64,000 nucleotides of DNA from Pseudoips prasinana (lineage: Eukaryota > Arthropoda > Insecta > Lepidoptera > Nolidae), in contig OX621234.1 in assembly GCA_951640165.1 (NCBI GenBank), positions 687,001-751,000 of the forward strand, read 5' to 3'. Under the pieces are notes generated by a model, which was not told where the DNA came from, searched no databases, and saw only the letters and a list, made by a program, of their open reading frames with translations. How positions within the stretch are numbered: the first letter of the stretch is position 1; each line of letters begins with the position of its first letter. Positions 41,935-53,179 of this stretch are shown here, one piece after another. Position numbers and translations under genes: made by a program.

Positions 41935-42239
41935 GTCATTGTGGCTGCATTTATGTTATATAGCTATTGACGCATTAATAATCCGTAGACTTCGCGTTAC
42001 GTACTAATGTCGCACTAAAACTATCTTAGATTGTTCAAACTAAACATTACATCATAAGGTCCCAATCTATCTTATTTTTTTTAAGAGAAACTTTCTTTAG
42101 GCGCGATGAGCACTTTTTGGGTGAACAAAAAGCGTTAAACTGTCATCATCGTCAACGAACGCTTCCCATGAGATATTATATACTGTGTATGTATGTACAT
42201 ACATAGCCTCTGTGCGTTATTAGTATACATTATATATAG

Positions 42240-42478
42240 ACGGTCACCGTAGCCCAGTTGGCAGTGCTCCTGCCTACGAAGCTGGTGGTCCTGGGTTCGA
42301 ATCCCGGTAAGTGCAAATATTTGTGTGATGAGCACGAATGTTTGTTTCTGAGTCATGGATGTTTTCTATGTATATAAGTATTTATCTATCTATATAAGTA
42401 TGTATATCGTCGCCTGGTAACCATAGTACAAGCTTTGCTTAGTTTGGGGCTAGGATGATCTGTGTGACATTGTCCATA
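42240..42478 (+). mobile_element. SINE-A copy
   Basis: Head ACGGTCACCGTAGCCCAGTT, B box GGTTCGAATCCC, complete body. It is followed by an AT-only palindromic run (ATATATATTATATATATA). Confidence 0.9.
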
Positions 42479-42534
42479 TATATTATATATATACTTATGC
42501 AAAGAGTAAATCTCAATGTGAAGTGTCAATTATT

Positions 42535-42804
42535 ATCTTAAATATATAAAAATCAGTGCCACTTTTCGTTGTAATGTTATAACTCAACAACGCCTTTACC
42601 GATTTGGCTAATTTTGGCCTTGAATTATTCGTGGAAGTCCAGGTTTGTACGTAGAGGAAATTTAAAAAAAGTCTTGAAAAAGTGTAAAATCGTACTTTTT
42701 ACTAGCTAGCAATTTAAAATATTTTTTGTTTGAATAAATTAACTAAATAATCATTTTTTTATTACTATGCCTTATACGTAGCGAAGCACGTACCGGGCCG
42801 CTAG
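42535..42804 (+). mobile_element. Helitron (second family)
   Basis: 5' end TCTTAAATATATAAAAATCA, interior CGTTGTAATGTTATAACTCA, and 3' end GCGAAGCACGTACCGGGCCG then CTAG followed by T. Related to 52206-52472. Confidence 0.75.
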
Positions 42805-42805
42805 T

Positions 42806-43398
42806 ATTGTATATAATAAATAGACGTGACAATAGTAAACTGTGTCTCCACACTGCTAAAACAACATTAATGCGCAAAAGTGTCTACTGCATGGCGCGAG
42901 TTATATATAATAAATTACCTAGGTGTTGGAAGGACTTAAATGTAACAATGTTTAAAAATAGACTACAGGAACTGTTACTTTCTAAAGCGTATTATTGTAT
43001 AAAATATAAATGATTTTTTAAATGAGAAAGATTTGTAAATTTAGTTTTAATTGACATTGCTATTGTAATTATTGACGAAACTTATTTGATTTATTGCGCG
43101 TTTTTAATTTATGGATATTGTATTAGTTATTTAATTTATTGACATTGTAATACTTATTTTATTGATTGACATTGAGATATTCTATTGATTGTTACTTCAT
43201 AAAAGACATAGAAATTATAATTACATTTGTTTTATAGATAATTAATGCGCAATTTATAGGAATTTATTTTGTGTTAATTTTTTGCATGCCAGCAGGTAAA
43301 GTATGGCTGGACTTTTATTTATATTCAATAACATGCACCATGTACCCATACTTGCGAAATAAAATATCTTTATCTTTATCTTTATCTTTATATTATTT
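42806..43398 (+). mobile_element. LINE ORF2 C-terminus with 3' UTR
   Basis: The frame from 42807 gives INRRDNSKLCLHTAKTTLMR, KSVYCMARVIYNKLPRCW and FKNRLQELLLSKAYY before a stop at 43013: the 'YNKLP...FKxxL' ORF2 end. The UTR of about 350 bp ends AAATAAAATATC and a (TTTATC)n tail at 43364-43394. Confidence 0.7.
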
Positions 43399-43649
43399 AG
43401 ATTAAAAGTGTAAAAAACAGTTTGCTCTTATGACTTGTGATGATATGTGATGAAGATTGATACGGACCACAAGTCCTGGGATCGTATACTTATGTACATT
43501 CGGAATAATATTTTAATATTTCGCTGTAGTACTAGCCAGTACTCTGGATATTTACAACATCTTAGTTTCATATTCCATCGATAGTGTGACACACAATGCA
43601 TCTCATTTTAATTTAAAGACAACACGGCATTATTGAAATTAATTATTTT

Positions 43650-43762
43650 AATCACAAAGTACATCCAGAGTCAGGACAACTATTTATGAGTCACACAAAT
43701 AGTTGTCCTGGGCGGGAATCAAACCCGGGTGACTGATTAACCACTGCGCCACACGAGCAATC
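43650..43762 (-). mobile_element. SINE-C copy, 5' half
   Basis: TGTGGCGCAGTGGTTAATCA, B box GGTTTGATTCCC, then the stem-loop (GACAACTATTTGTGTGACTC / ATAAATAGTTGTC) and CTGACTCTGGATGTACTTTG. It stops before the CGCGATACAGGG part. Confidence 0.75.
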
Positions 43763-45169
43763 AATTTTCATATTGACGTCTCGCATGTGGAATGCCTGAG
43801 GGCCTTCCACCTGTAGTCTATAGGTAAGGGAGGATTTTTACAGGTCTCTTAAACCAACTGCGCGTCACTTTTAATATTTGAGTATTTATTACAGTTGCTA
43901 TACTGTGGAGTATTGAAATTGTAATTAATATTCTAGTTATCAAAACCCCCTCAATTCTTTTGGATAAATACTAAATATGATTTAATATCCAACTAAATCC
44001 TAAAATATGTAACTAACTATCGACGTTGCGGTCATTGAAAAACTTTGAAACTGCTGTGATTCTGTCGGCATGCCTAAATACTGAATAATAGTGAATGGTA
44101 AAACCGCCAGCTAAAGCTAGTGCTAGTGTACAATTGAAATACATTTCGCTATAAAGTTTCATTCAATTAAGCGTGAAAAATACATATTATACTTAATTAG
44201 TATAAAGCAATCGAAATGAGCGTAGTCTCGCCTCATTAAAACTTGCTACAAAGTCAAATAACGAGCAAAAAGTTTGAGCGCTAAGTTGGATTCCGTATAG
44301 GTGTTTAAGAAAACTTGTAGTTTAACACCCTGAGTCCGTCGAGTTCTGACTTGTTTTGAGTTTTAACATACAAGTTTTCAAAAGTATTTGAGTTCATTGA
44401 TTCTTACTTCTGTGCGTAGATAGATTGCTTTGTTTTAATTTATTGTGTACGGACAAAATCGCAGTAGGTAATTGAAATGTGCCAGCAGGAGTTATACTTT
44501 TTAAGTTACGTAAGTTTCCTTCTTTCGTACAGGCGGTGATATATTGCGAATATTATAGGTATAGAATTGATACATAGTGGATTTTCTAGAATTATGAAAG
44601 TTCATGAATAAATAATAGGAAGCGGTCCGATTCTACTCGTATATAACCAAAAAACTTAAAATACATATAAGGATGAGAGAACCTTGGTGTGCAAGTTCCA
44701 TGATTTATATTTGAAATATTCATGATTCCGGTGGAAGACTACTTTTATATCGGTATTAGAATTTCTTTATTCTTTTATTTATCTATTTATTTATGTAAAG
44801 ATTAACATGTTTGTCCTTGACAAAACATAAAGGTATCTTACACACCAACATAGCAATGTGGAGCAAGTTTTACCCGCATTACCAGCAATTTATTCAAATT
44901 AGGATCAAACAGAGACCGTAAACTTACAATTCCATTTTATTACTTTAACAAACAGTTCGTTAAATCTTTCTTTTTCTTTTTGTGTGTTCATCAAAGTCAT
45001 ACCCCCAGAGCGTTCAGTAAACACCCGGCGGAATGAACGATGGCCCCGAGGGTTACTTAATGATATCTCCTACAAAAACTGCAAGCATGATTATTCTACA
45101 AAACAAATCTTAAGTTTTGCCTACCAACAATAATGGTATTTTTCATTTGTATAACACCACAAGCATAGG
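43763..45169. other. No gene seen
   Basis: AT-rich sequence with a GC-richer patch near 44995-45055 (ACCCGGCGGAATGAACGATG). No repeat or coding support. Confidence 0.4.
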
Positions 45170-47493
45170 GATACCGAAAACGCGAACATGGGCCGCAAGC
45201 GTGGGACAATGGCAGATGATCTGCGTATATTGTTCAACACTTTCTCGTCGGATTTGACCGCAAAACTGCTCCCAACAATGTCTGAGCTCCAGGCTAGTCT
45301 CTGACATTCAAACTAACATACATACCGTATTTAAAAATGATCTTGATAACATAAAGTCTAAGCTTGCGGTTATGGATTCTAACCAATATCAGGTATTTAC
45401 GGATCTGGAGTCGGTTAAGACTACAATTATATATCAAAGTAACCTTCAACTGTCTTTAACAAAGCGAGTTGACGTTGTCTCCACTGCGTCTAGTACTCAC
45501 ATCTCTGATATTTCACGCATGCAGCAACTAGAAAGTAAACTAAACACTCAGCAGCAACAAGATCGAGATTTCAACCTTGAGCTAAGTGGTGTTCCTTAGA
45601 AAACCAAAGAGAACCTTTTGAATATTACAACGCCGTGATGAAATGGTCGACGTCGTACACATTTCGAGAGTAAGACCCATGAATCCAGTGCCTGGACGCC
45701 CAAAGTCTGTGCTGCTCAAACTGCTCAAACTGCTCAAACTCACGCCAGCTGCTGCATTCTTTCCGCTATTAGAGCTAAGAAGAGGCTCACGCCATGTAAC
45801 CTCGACATCCCACGCGACCAAAGAATGTTTTTTGTTAACTCGAATCTCACACCCATCAACAAACTCCTAAATAAAGACACGCGAGACAAACCAGCTGCTA
45901 CCCAGTACCGGTTTTTGTGGATACGTGATGGAAAGATCTTCGTAAGGAAGAAAGACACCTCTGCTGCTGTACGTATCGTGAACACCAGAGACCTTCGTAA
46001 AATTGTGTGACTAGTTCGTTTGCTATTCATGCTGCGTCAATGTATTGTCTACAATGTGTACATATTAACATCCACCCTCAGTATTATAATACATACATAT
46101 ATCGCAATGTAAAACCAGCAATTCGCATCGCGTTAAATATTGCCATCGGTAAACAATTATTATTCAATATTTATATGATTATACATACAATATCTATATT
46201 ATATATAATGTATAATGATGATATATAATAAAATCGCAGGAAAGTCAAAACTGTACATTGAATATTTTTTTAAAAGGATACTTGGTGCGTGATCTACAAT
46301 CGATATCGAAGCCAAAAATATAGTTTTTAGAATTTTTGTCTGTGTGTCTGTTTGTCTGTATGTATGTCCGGGCTAAACTCAAAAAGTACTGCAAGGATTT
46401 ACTTCAAATTTTGCATAAATAGTAAGAGGTGGGTCAACATAGAGGCTACATCATATTATCACGCTATAGCCTACGGAGGAAGAGCTGTGATAATCTATAA
46501 AATTAAACGCGGGTAAAACTGCGGGACACAGCTAGTACATAAATATATATATTAGATAAACATATAGTATACCCAAATTCTTGCATCACATTATTATATC
46601 GTAGTATTGTTTTATATATTTGTTACCTACATATAAAACTACCATCATATATTTATTGTTCTAAAATCGTATTAACTATCTACCTACGTATTACTGCAAG
46701 TAATAAAATGTTTATCTAATGGATAACAAAAGATTAAACGTTTTCTATCATAACGTTAGTGTTCTTCGCTCTAAATGTCTAGACTTCCATAATATTATGC
46801 GTGAATATATTATATTGATGATCACTGAAGCATGGTTAAATTGCAATTAAAGGTATGACACATTTCGCTGCGACGCCTCGACGTGGCTTAGGTATACCGA
46901 TGGGGTAAACGAACGGGAGGTGGTGATCTATGTGCGCCAACGCTAAGCGAGTGCGTAAGTAATTCACCCTACGAATCTATTTGTATGCAAATCTCCGCAC
47001 GGATTAAAAGTAGTCAAATTTCTTGTTGATATGAACCGAATTTGGATTTTTTCATTGTATTAAGTAATCCGGATAGACATTCTGGGCAGCGTTTTTACAG
47101 ACTGCTCTTGTTAAACGAACATAATAATGTGTATTTTTTGTCTCTTACACTATGCATTGATCTTATTATTTCAATCCCATTATACTTATTTGACATTATT
47201 TTGCTACTTTTGATATAATTTTGTTACTTTTGACATTATTTTACTGTTTACTGTTTAATTTAATGAATTGTTATTTCAATGCAATGCAATGCGTGGTTAC
47301 AATGTACATTCTTAAATACTAATTATTATTGTATGTATATATACATGGATACTATTTAAGATAATGTAAAAATAAATAATACTCTTCGCATGCCTTAATT
47401 TAAGGTAGAATATAGAGCACTATACCAACACTGTAACAACTTGTACTTTTAACCTGTATTCTGTGAATAAAGATTATTATGATTATGATTATG
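45170..47493 (+). mobile_element. CR1-like LINE, both ends kept, middle of ORF2 deleted
   Basis: ORF1 starts with ATG at 45188 (MGRKRGTMADDLRILFNTFS). It is predicted to be helical, with a QQLESKLNTQQQQDRDFNLE stretch, and ends near 46009 with LTPINKLLNKDTRDK, QYRFLWIRDGKIFVRKKDTS and AAVRIV, a conserved ending of CR1/Zenon-type ORF1. ORF2 starts near 46719 with NKRLNVFYHNVSVLRSKCLD, the first motif of the AP endonuclease, then MITEAWLNCN. Near 47090 the endonuclease ends and 3' UTR follows, with TCTGTGAATAAAGATTATTA and a TGATTA tail. Reverse transcriptase is absent. A Helitron sits between ORF1 and ORF2. ORF1 has several stops. Confidence 0.8.
46300..46535 (+). mobile_element. Helitron nested in the CR1-like LINE
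   Basis: 3' end CGCGGGTAAAACTGCGGGAC followed by ACAGCTAG and T. The 5' part contains GTCTGTGTGTCTGTTTGTCT, and its exact start is uncertain. Confidence 0.65.
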
Positions 47494-47557
47494 TATTAAT
47501 TTTGTCAGCGTGTAAAAAATGTGCTTCCACATTTTTTACACGCTGACAAAATTAATA
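47494..47557. repeat. Perfect hairpin, 30-bp arms, at the LINE 3' tail
   Basis: 47494-47523 (TATTAATTTTGTCAGCGTGT...) is the exact complement of 47528-47557. The loop is CTTC. It starts immediately after the TGATTA tail of the CR1-like LINE. It is the longest perfect hairpin here. Confidence 0.9.
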
Positions 47558-47642
47558 ACGCAGGTTCGCGTAAATCGTTGCTATTTCTAGAGCATTGCAA
47601 AAATCATACGACAAGATTTTTGCCTACAGATGCGTATTTATT

Positions 47643-47905
47643 AAATAATAAAAAAGGTTTTTTATTCAAGTTGACTTTAAAAAAGCGCTTGTAAATAGTC
47701 AGAACATGTTTGTAGTAATATAGTTGTATACATTTTTATTTCTTGTAACATAGATATTTAGGTACACATTGTATGAAAACATTTATAAAATTTATTTTAT
47801 TATAGCAATGATATTTAGCTAGCTCGTATCAAGTTATTGTCAAGAGATTATGTTTAATTATCTAGTTTAAGTCTAATATTTTTACTACATATTGTCCATG
47901 TAGTA
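47643..47905 (-). mobile_element. LINE-Z 3' end
   Basis: The complement of the LINE-Z block from AAAAAAGGTTTTTTATTCAA to TTTTTACTACATATTGTCC. Confidence 0.75.
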
Positions 47906-47940
47906 ATTGTATGTGTCATGTGTGTATTCATATTTTAATT

Positions 47941-48193
47941 GACGGGCCTGTTGGCGTGGTTGAAAAATGCTTGCTTTTCACGCCGGAGGTCGTGGGTTCA
48001 ATCCCACCCAGGACAGATATTTGTGTGCATGAACATGTCTGCTTGTCCTGAGTCAGGATGTAATTATCTATATAAGTATGTTTTTACAAAAAGAAAAGTA
48101 GAAATCAGTTATATGGTTACCATAGTACAAGCTCTGCTTAGTTTGGGATCAGATGACCGTGTGTAAATAATGTCCCAGGATATTATTATTATA
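47941..48193 (+). mobile_element. SINE-B copy
   Basis: GACGGGCCTGTTGGCGTGGT, B box GGGTTCAATCCCACCC (one base off), body and end CCCAGGATATTATTATTA. Full length. Confidence 0.85.
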
Positions 48194-48226
48194 TGCCTAC
48201 TTTTATACAACATTTATATATAAAAA

Positions 48227-48330
48227 CTAGCGGTGCCTGCGGACTTCGTTCCGCGTTATAAATATTTTTGTTCCTGCCCGTTTGTCCCGCTTAATACTTC
48301 GAGTTAAAAGTTATGATGTGAATCATAGCC
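48227..48330 (-). mobile_element. Helitron 3' end
   Basis: On the minus strand the sequence ends CGCGGAACGAAGTCCGCAGG then CACCGCTAG and T: a GC hairpin followed by CTAG. Its 5' end is not resolved and may lie within the composite block up to 50.3 kb. Confidence 0.6.
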
Positions 48331-48499
48331 TCTTTATAGTATAAGTATATTTGATTAATGATGAAATATATAGGGAAATTATATCGAAATAGACTGCAAA
48401 CATTTACAAAAAAGACGATAATTGATCAGTTATCTAGCTGGATGAATGATTAAATTACTAAAATGGCTATTAAAAATAGGGGTTTGTGATAAAAGGGTA

Positions 48500-49200
48500 A
48501 AAACTTCGTTTATAAAAACCGACTTCAAAAACTAAAAAGTATAAAAAAAATATCTTAATAAAAATTATTCTCTTATGCAAACGTAATACCTTTAATATTA
48601 ATGAAATACTATAATTTGTATGTGCTACTTATTGATAGGTTTGAAGTCGGTGCCAAGCCAAATGTACCATAATAGCAGGTACCACACTCGCCGCGCGTTA
48701 CTTTCAGCGGGATAGCTTCAAATTTCTTCACAAACAACTCATGCGGGCAGACGTCATTGACGGTCGTCTCGCAATATAGTAAAATTTTGAAGCGTCGTCT
48801 CCTAATTCATAATTTATCTGTCTGTTTTTTGTTAAATATACTCATATATACGCATAATATAGATTTATTATAATTATAGTAACTCATTCAGTTATTAATA
48901 TTAAATATATTTTTATGATACAGTTTCATCCGTTTCATATTAATTCATATAGTTCTTTATAACCTTTAGTGTAGGAATTTCATCACAAAGTATGAAAGCT
49001 GTATGTAATATTAACTTGTATTTTGCTTAGGGCTTGGCACCGACTTCAAACCTATCAATAAGTAGCACATACAAATTATAGTACTTCATTAATATTAAAG
49101 GTATTACGTTTGCATAAGAGATGTATTAAATTGAATCTTTATTAAGATATTTTTTTTTTCTTTTTAGTTTTTGAAGTCGGTTTTATTAAACGAAGTTTTT
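48500..49200. mobile_element. Inverted-repeat element with arms of about 160 bp
   Basis: 48500-48657 (AAAAACTTCGTTTATAAAAA, CCGACTTCAAAAACTAAAAA ... GGTTTGAAGTCGGTGCCAAG) is the inverted complement of 49030-49200 with few differences. The loop is about 370 bp. The arms end in CCGACTTCAAAA, a motif also seen near 50290. Confidence 0.8.
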
Positions 49201-49227
49201 TTATTTGTTACTTTTTAGTGTCTAGCT

Positions 49228-50060
49228 ATGGGTAGCACTAAGAAAGGTGCCGCGCGCCAAAACTATAGGTCCCAACAAACGAGAACGGAAAAAAGAAATA
49301 TCCTCCGAAAAAATGTTGCTCTAAACTCTTTTTCACGTTCTTGTGAGACAGTGAATGATCGAAAAAAACGTTTGTAAAGTACGAAAAACTAAATAAAATT
49401 ACGTCCACTCTAAGAAAACTTGCACAGTACGAATCTAGACTCGCTAAGATTCATGAAAGTCTGAACAGCAAGCGCATAGGTTAGGCCGTATTTATAACCA
49501 TCTAGCTAACGAGTCTGTGTGCTGAGGGCTTATAGACTAGGTCTTATTAATGATCGAATCGCCATCAAGTCTGCTGAGCAGAAGGCATGAGTCTAAGAAG
49601 AATAGGTCCTATTAATGATCGATTAGCCAACGAGTCTTCTGAGCAGAGGGCTCATACCCTAGGTCTTATTTATGATTTATTAGCTAATGAGTCTGCTGGG
49701 CAGAAGGCTGTTAGACTAGGTCTTATTGATTAGTTGCGAAAGTATCGTACGTTCCCGCGACCCCGACATTTGCTTACCAAGTTTCAACAATATAGTACTT
49801 ATAGTTTTGGAAAAAAATTCCGTATTTTGCCATTTATTCCGAATCTAACTAAAGAAGAATCACGTAAATCGGTTCATAAACCTCAGCGCAATCGGTGTAC
49901 GTACATAAAAAATGCGCTTGTGCTAAAACGTGCGCCTACATGCTTTACCAAAAACGAGCATATACGCGAGTATTAAACGCTAGTCGTCTGAGACTGTTCT
50001 TTATGTTCATGCCAAAAACACTTGAACAGTATGAGTCTAGCTAGACTGGCTAAGTTTTAA
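49228..50060 (+). pseudogene. Frameshifted coding relic with a 21-residue tandem repeat
   Basis: ATG at 49228 opens MGSTKKGAARQNYRSQQTRT and EKRNILRKNVALN. After a shift near 49373 comes KYEKLNKITSTLRKLAQYES with RLAKIHESL. From about 49500 to 49735 four units of about 63-66 bp code, in shifting frames, for (I/L)G(L/P)INDRLANESSEQRA-type repeats. 49734-49976 continues RKYRTFPRPRHLLTKFQQYS and ends REY. Repeats of the type 'NESxEQRxxRL' are, from memory, found near the N-terminus of some arthropod Helitron Rep/helicases, so this may be a Helitron protein N-terminus. That link is inference. Confidence 0.4.
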
Positions 50061-50149
50061 AAACGTCTATGCCAAAGACAATTACATCGTCCACATAAAC
50101 AAAAATTTTCATACAAAAATGTCCATAAAATTAAAACTAATGGGCCAAA

Positions 50150-50310
50150 CTATATAATTTTTTTTATGGGACCAAATGGCAACTATTCCGCATCTAACTA
50201 AAAAAAGAATCACGTAAATCGAATCATAAATATCCGAGTAATCGGTGTACTTACATAAAAAAAACCGGTGAACTTGAGAACCTCCTCCTTTTGAAGTCGG
50301 TAAAAAATTT
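50150..50310 (+). repeat. Duplicate of the 49807-49918 segment and GAAGTCGG end
   Basis: ATTCCGCATCTAACTAAAAA, GAATCACGTAAATCGAATCA and AATCGGTGTACTTACATAAA repeat the sequence at 49838-49910 with about one change in ten. It ends GAACCTCCTCCTTTTGAAGT, whose complement gives the ACTTCAAAAGGAGG motif related to the arms at 48520. Confidence 0.55.
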
Positions 50311-50688
50311 AGGGTTGTACGTATTTTTAATGCCACAGAAAAATAAAAACAAAAATTTATGTACAAAGGCAAACGGCAAGAATGTATGAGGCTTTTGTAC
50401 CGCTAGTAAAATTTCGTGTTACGGGATATTTTATGTTTTAATTGGTGGTTAATGTGATAGAAAAGGCATTTTTAATTTCTTAGATTTTTAGAACTTGGGA
50501 TATAAAAGTTATAGCCAGTTTTATTTTAAGGTTACGTTTGGTAATCTGTGGGTCAACCCCATGACCGTGGAAACATTGCAGTTCGAAAATCACTCTTACT
50601 GCCTAAGTAATAAAGATACTGTAAATATCAAAGTGTGTCTACTGATGTGGCAATGAAATGCTAGTGTTAACTAGTGTACCAATGAAGA

Positions 50689-50940
50689 TTGTTACATATT
50701 ATATTTAGTTGGTAGTGCTCCTGCCTACGAAGCTGGTGGTCCTGGGTTCGAATCCCGGTAAGTGCAAATATTTGTGTGATGTGCACGAATATTTGTTTCT
50801 GAGTCATGGATGTTTTCTATGTATTTAAGTATTTATCTATCTATATAAGTATGCATATCGTCGCCTGGTACCCATAGTACAAGCTTTGCTTATTTTGGGG
50901 CTAGGATGATCTGTGTGACATTGTCCCTAGATATTATTAT
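50689..50940 (+). mobile_element. SINE-A copy, 5'-truncated, with target duplication
   Basis: The element starts about 50705 (AGTTGGTAGTGCTCCTGCCT). The B box and complete 3' part are present. TTGTTACATA (50689-50698) before it and TTATTACATA in the hairpin after it differ at one base, consistent with a target duplication. Confidence 0.8.
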
Positions 50941-50942
50941 TT

Positions 50943-50978
50943 CATTTATTACATAAACCAATGTTTATGTAACAAATG
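50943..50978. repeat. Hairpin, 16-bp arms, next to a SINE-A tail
   Basis: CATTTATTACATAAAC and GTTTATGTAACAAATG pair with one mismatch around CAAT. It starts right after the SINE-A tail. The right arm's complement contains TTGTTACATA, identical to the 5' flank of the SINE. Confidence 0.85.
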
Positions 50979-52205
50979 TAATAATGATGATAAAGTAAAT
51001 GTTGTAGCTCTTTTTATAGTTTTTTACATGGATTTATTTCAAACCTGCCCCGAAAACCCTAAACGGGTCGCGGGTTAGGTTAGGAAGATTCAAACAGCTA
51101 TTATTTGTTGAAATAATGAAAAGGTCTTTATTTCCATTAATTACATAGTTCATAACCCAGTGTACATTTGTGTGTGAGGTTGCGAGGGGTTATATGAGGT
51201 TTTGAGTGGAGGTAAATAAAACAATAGATTATTTGTTTTTTGTAACTACATTAATTTTATTGATATTATTATTAATTTATCCTTAGTACTACTTCATCTA
51301 AGAATATCTTCATATAAGTACCAAACAATAATAATTATCACATAGCACAAAGCAACATTGGGTTTATTGAGAACTTCACTCATTCGGATAATGCTTGTCT
51401 TCTTAGTCGGGGCAAACGAATGTTGCAATTAACACATTGCAAACTCGTCATTTTAATTAAATGATAAAGCGTCTTTTCGTGCATCCACTGTCTACAGACA
51501 TATATTATAGCACGGAGGAACTGATGCTGAACTCACGTAATATCTGCAAGATTATTTGCTAAATTGATGACATGTATCAAAACAACAGCAATAAATACCT
51601 GACAGATTGTCTTTGCCTGTCAATAAATAATTGCAATGAACAAAAAATATTGACGACGAAAATCGTTCCTATTCTAAATCATTAATTATTACGATTTAAT
51701 GCAACTACTGTGCTTTCTTAGGTATAATGAATAAGTCTATAATTATATGATTTATATGTAATGTTGTTCCCATTTATAAATAATTAATTATAATTTCGAC
51801 ATTTATTTTATTTCACACATGGCAATTTCTGTAAACGTAACTGCGTTTAGTTTACGATTTTAATACGTTTATTTATTGAAAATAATTGAAATATTCTTTT
51901 TGATTTTATTAATTAATCCCAAGTTCTAAAAATATTATACTTACATTAAAATCAATACCTTAGGTGTCTTAACAAGTGGTACAAATTATATAGCTGAACA
52001 ACAACGGAAGTATGCGATACGAATTCTGCCATTCTCTTTTAAAAAAAAAATGTTAAGCGTGAACAACCCTTATCACTTAGGGGTATCAAAAATAGATAGT
52101 AGCCGATTCTCAGACCTACTGAATATGCATATAAAAATTGGTAAAAATTAGTAAAGCCGTTTCGGAGGAGTAAGGTAACTAACATTGTGACACGAGAGTT
52201 TTATA
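50979..52205. other. No gene seen
   Basis: AT-rich sequence without repeat matches in the window or coding signal. Confidence 0.4.
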
Positions 52206-52472
52206 TCAATATATATATAAAAATCAATGCCACTTTTCGTTATAATGTTTTAACTCAACAACGCCTTTACCGATTTGGCTAATTTTGGTGTTGAATTATT
52301 CGTGGAAGTCCAGGGAAGGTTTGTACGTAGAAAATTTTAAAAATGTCTTGAAAACGTGTATTATCAACGTCTTTTAGCAATTTAAAATATTTTTTTTTTT
52401 GAATAAATGAACTTAATAATCATTTTTTATTACTATGCCTTATACGTAGCGAAGCACGTACTGGGCCGCTAG
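52206..52472 (+). mobile_element. Helitron (same family as 42535-42804)
   Basis: TCAATATATATATAAAAATC start, CGTTATAATGTTTTAACTCA interior, and GCGAAGCACGTACTGGGCCG CTAG end followed by T. Confidence 0.75.
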
Positions 52473-52707
52473 TATAAATAGGTAAATATTCTATCAAACT
52501 GAACAAACATTGGTCACTCATGAACTTCCATGTCCGTTCTAGGTATGTTGGCGTTAGTTTATGTGAGAACATTTAAGGGATAGGAGGGACTTATCGATTA
52601 ATCTTATAAACTACAAGTAATTATACATGAGGGAAATGGACGATCTTAGAAACGGACATTGGAACAGATTGAACATTCCAGGAATTTGATTTGCTAAGTT
52701 TAACCTT

Positions 52708-52826
52708 ATGTACACACGGCTACATAGCAAGCTATAAGTTGACCTCGCGTTGTGCAGGAATTCCATATAATAAGAGGTCAGCTCTGTACTGGAAATGTAT
52801 AGCTTGATATGTAGCCGTGAGTACAT
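52708..52826. mobile_element. Small MITE (about 119 bp)
   Basis: ATGTACACACGGCTACATAG and the complement of TATGTAGCCGTGAGTACAT form inverted arms of about 29 bp with two or three mismatches. The interior has no coding. Superfamily and duplication unclear. Confidence 0.65.
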
Positions 52827-53118
52827 TTACGTCATATTTGTATTAAAAACAAATGCAAAAACAAAAAACTATATCGATAGTAATCTCATACCAATACATT
52901 CCGTGTTTATAAAGACTTTAGTATTAGTAATTCTGTTGTAATTTGGGATTTACTGAATATACTAATGTACACAAAATAGTACATAAGTAATGATAAACAA
53001 GGTATGTAATATAGTATATAATTAGACACAAACTACTTAGCATTCACCGTGCGGGTGCCAGGTCCACCGTGTGACGTCATTATTTATAGGCAACGAGTTC
53101 AGACTCAGAACTCAACGG

Positions 53119-53179
53119 ATTCAGGTAATTGTTTACCGTAAATAGTATATGTCTATTTACGGTAAACAATTACCTGAAT
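53119..53179. repeat. Perfect hairpin, 27-bp arms
   Basis: 53119-53145 (ATTCAGGTAATTGTTTACCG...) is the exact complement of 53153-53179. The loop is TATATGT. Not adjacent to a recognised retroelement; a Helitron starts 70 bp downstream. Confidence 0.9.
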
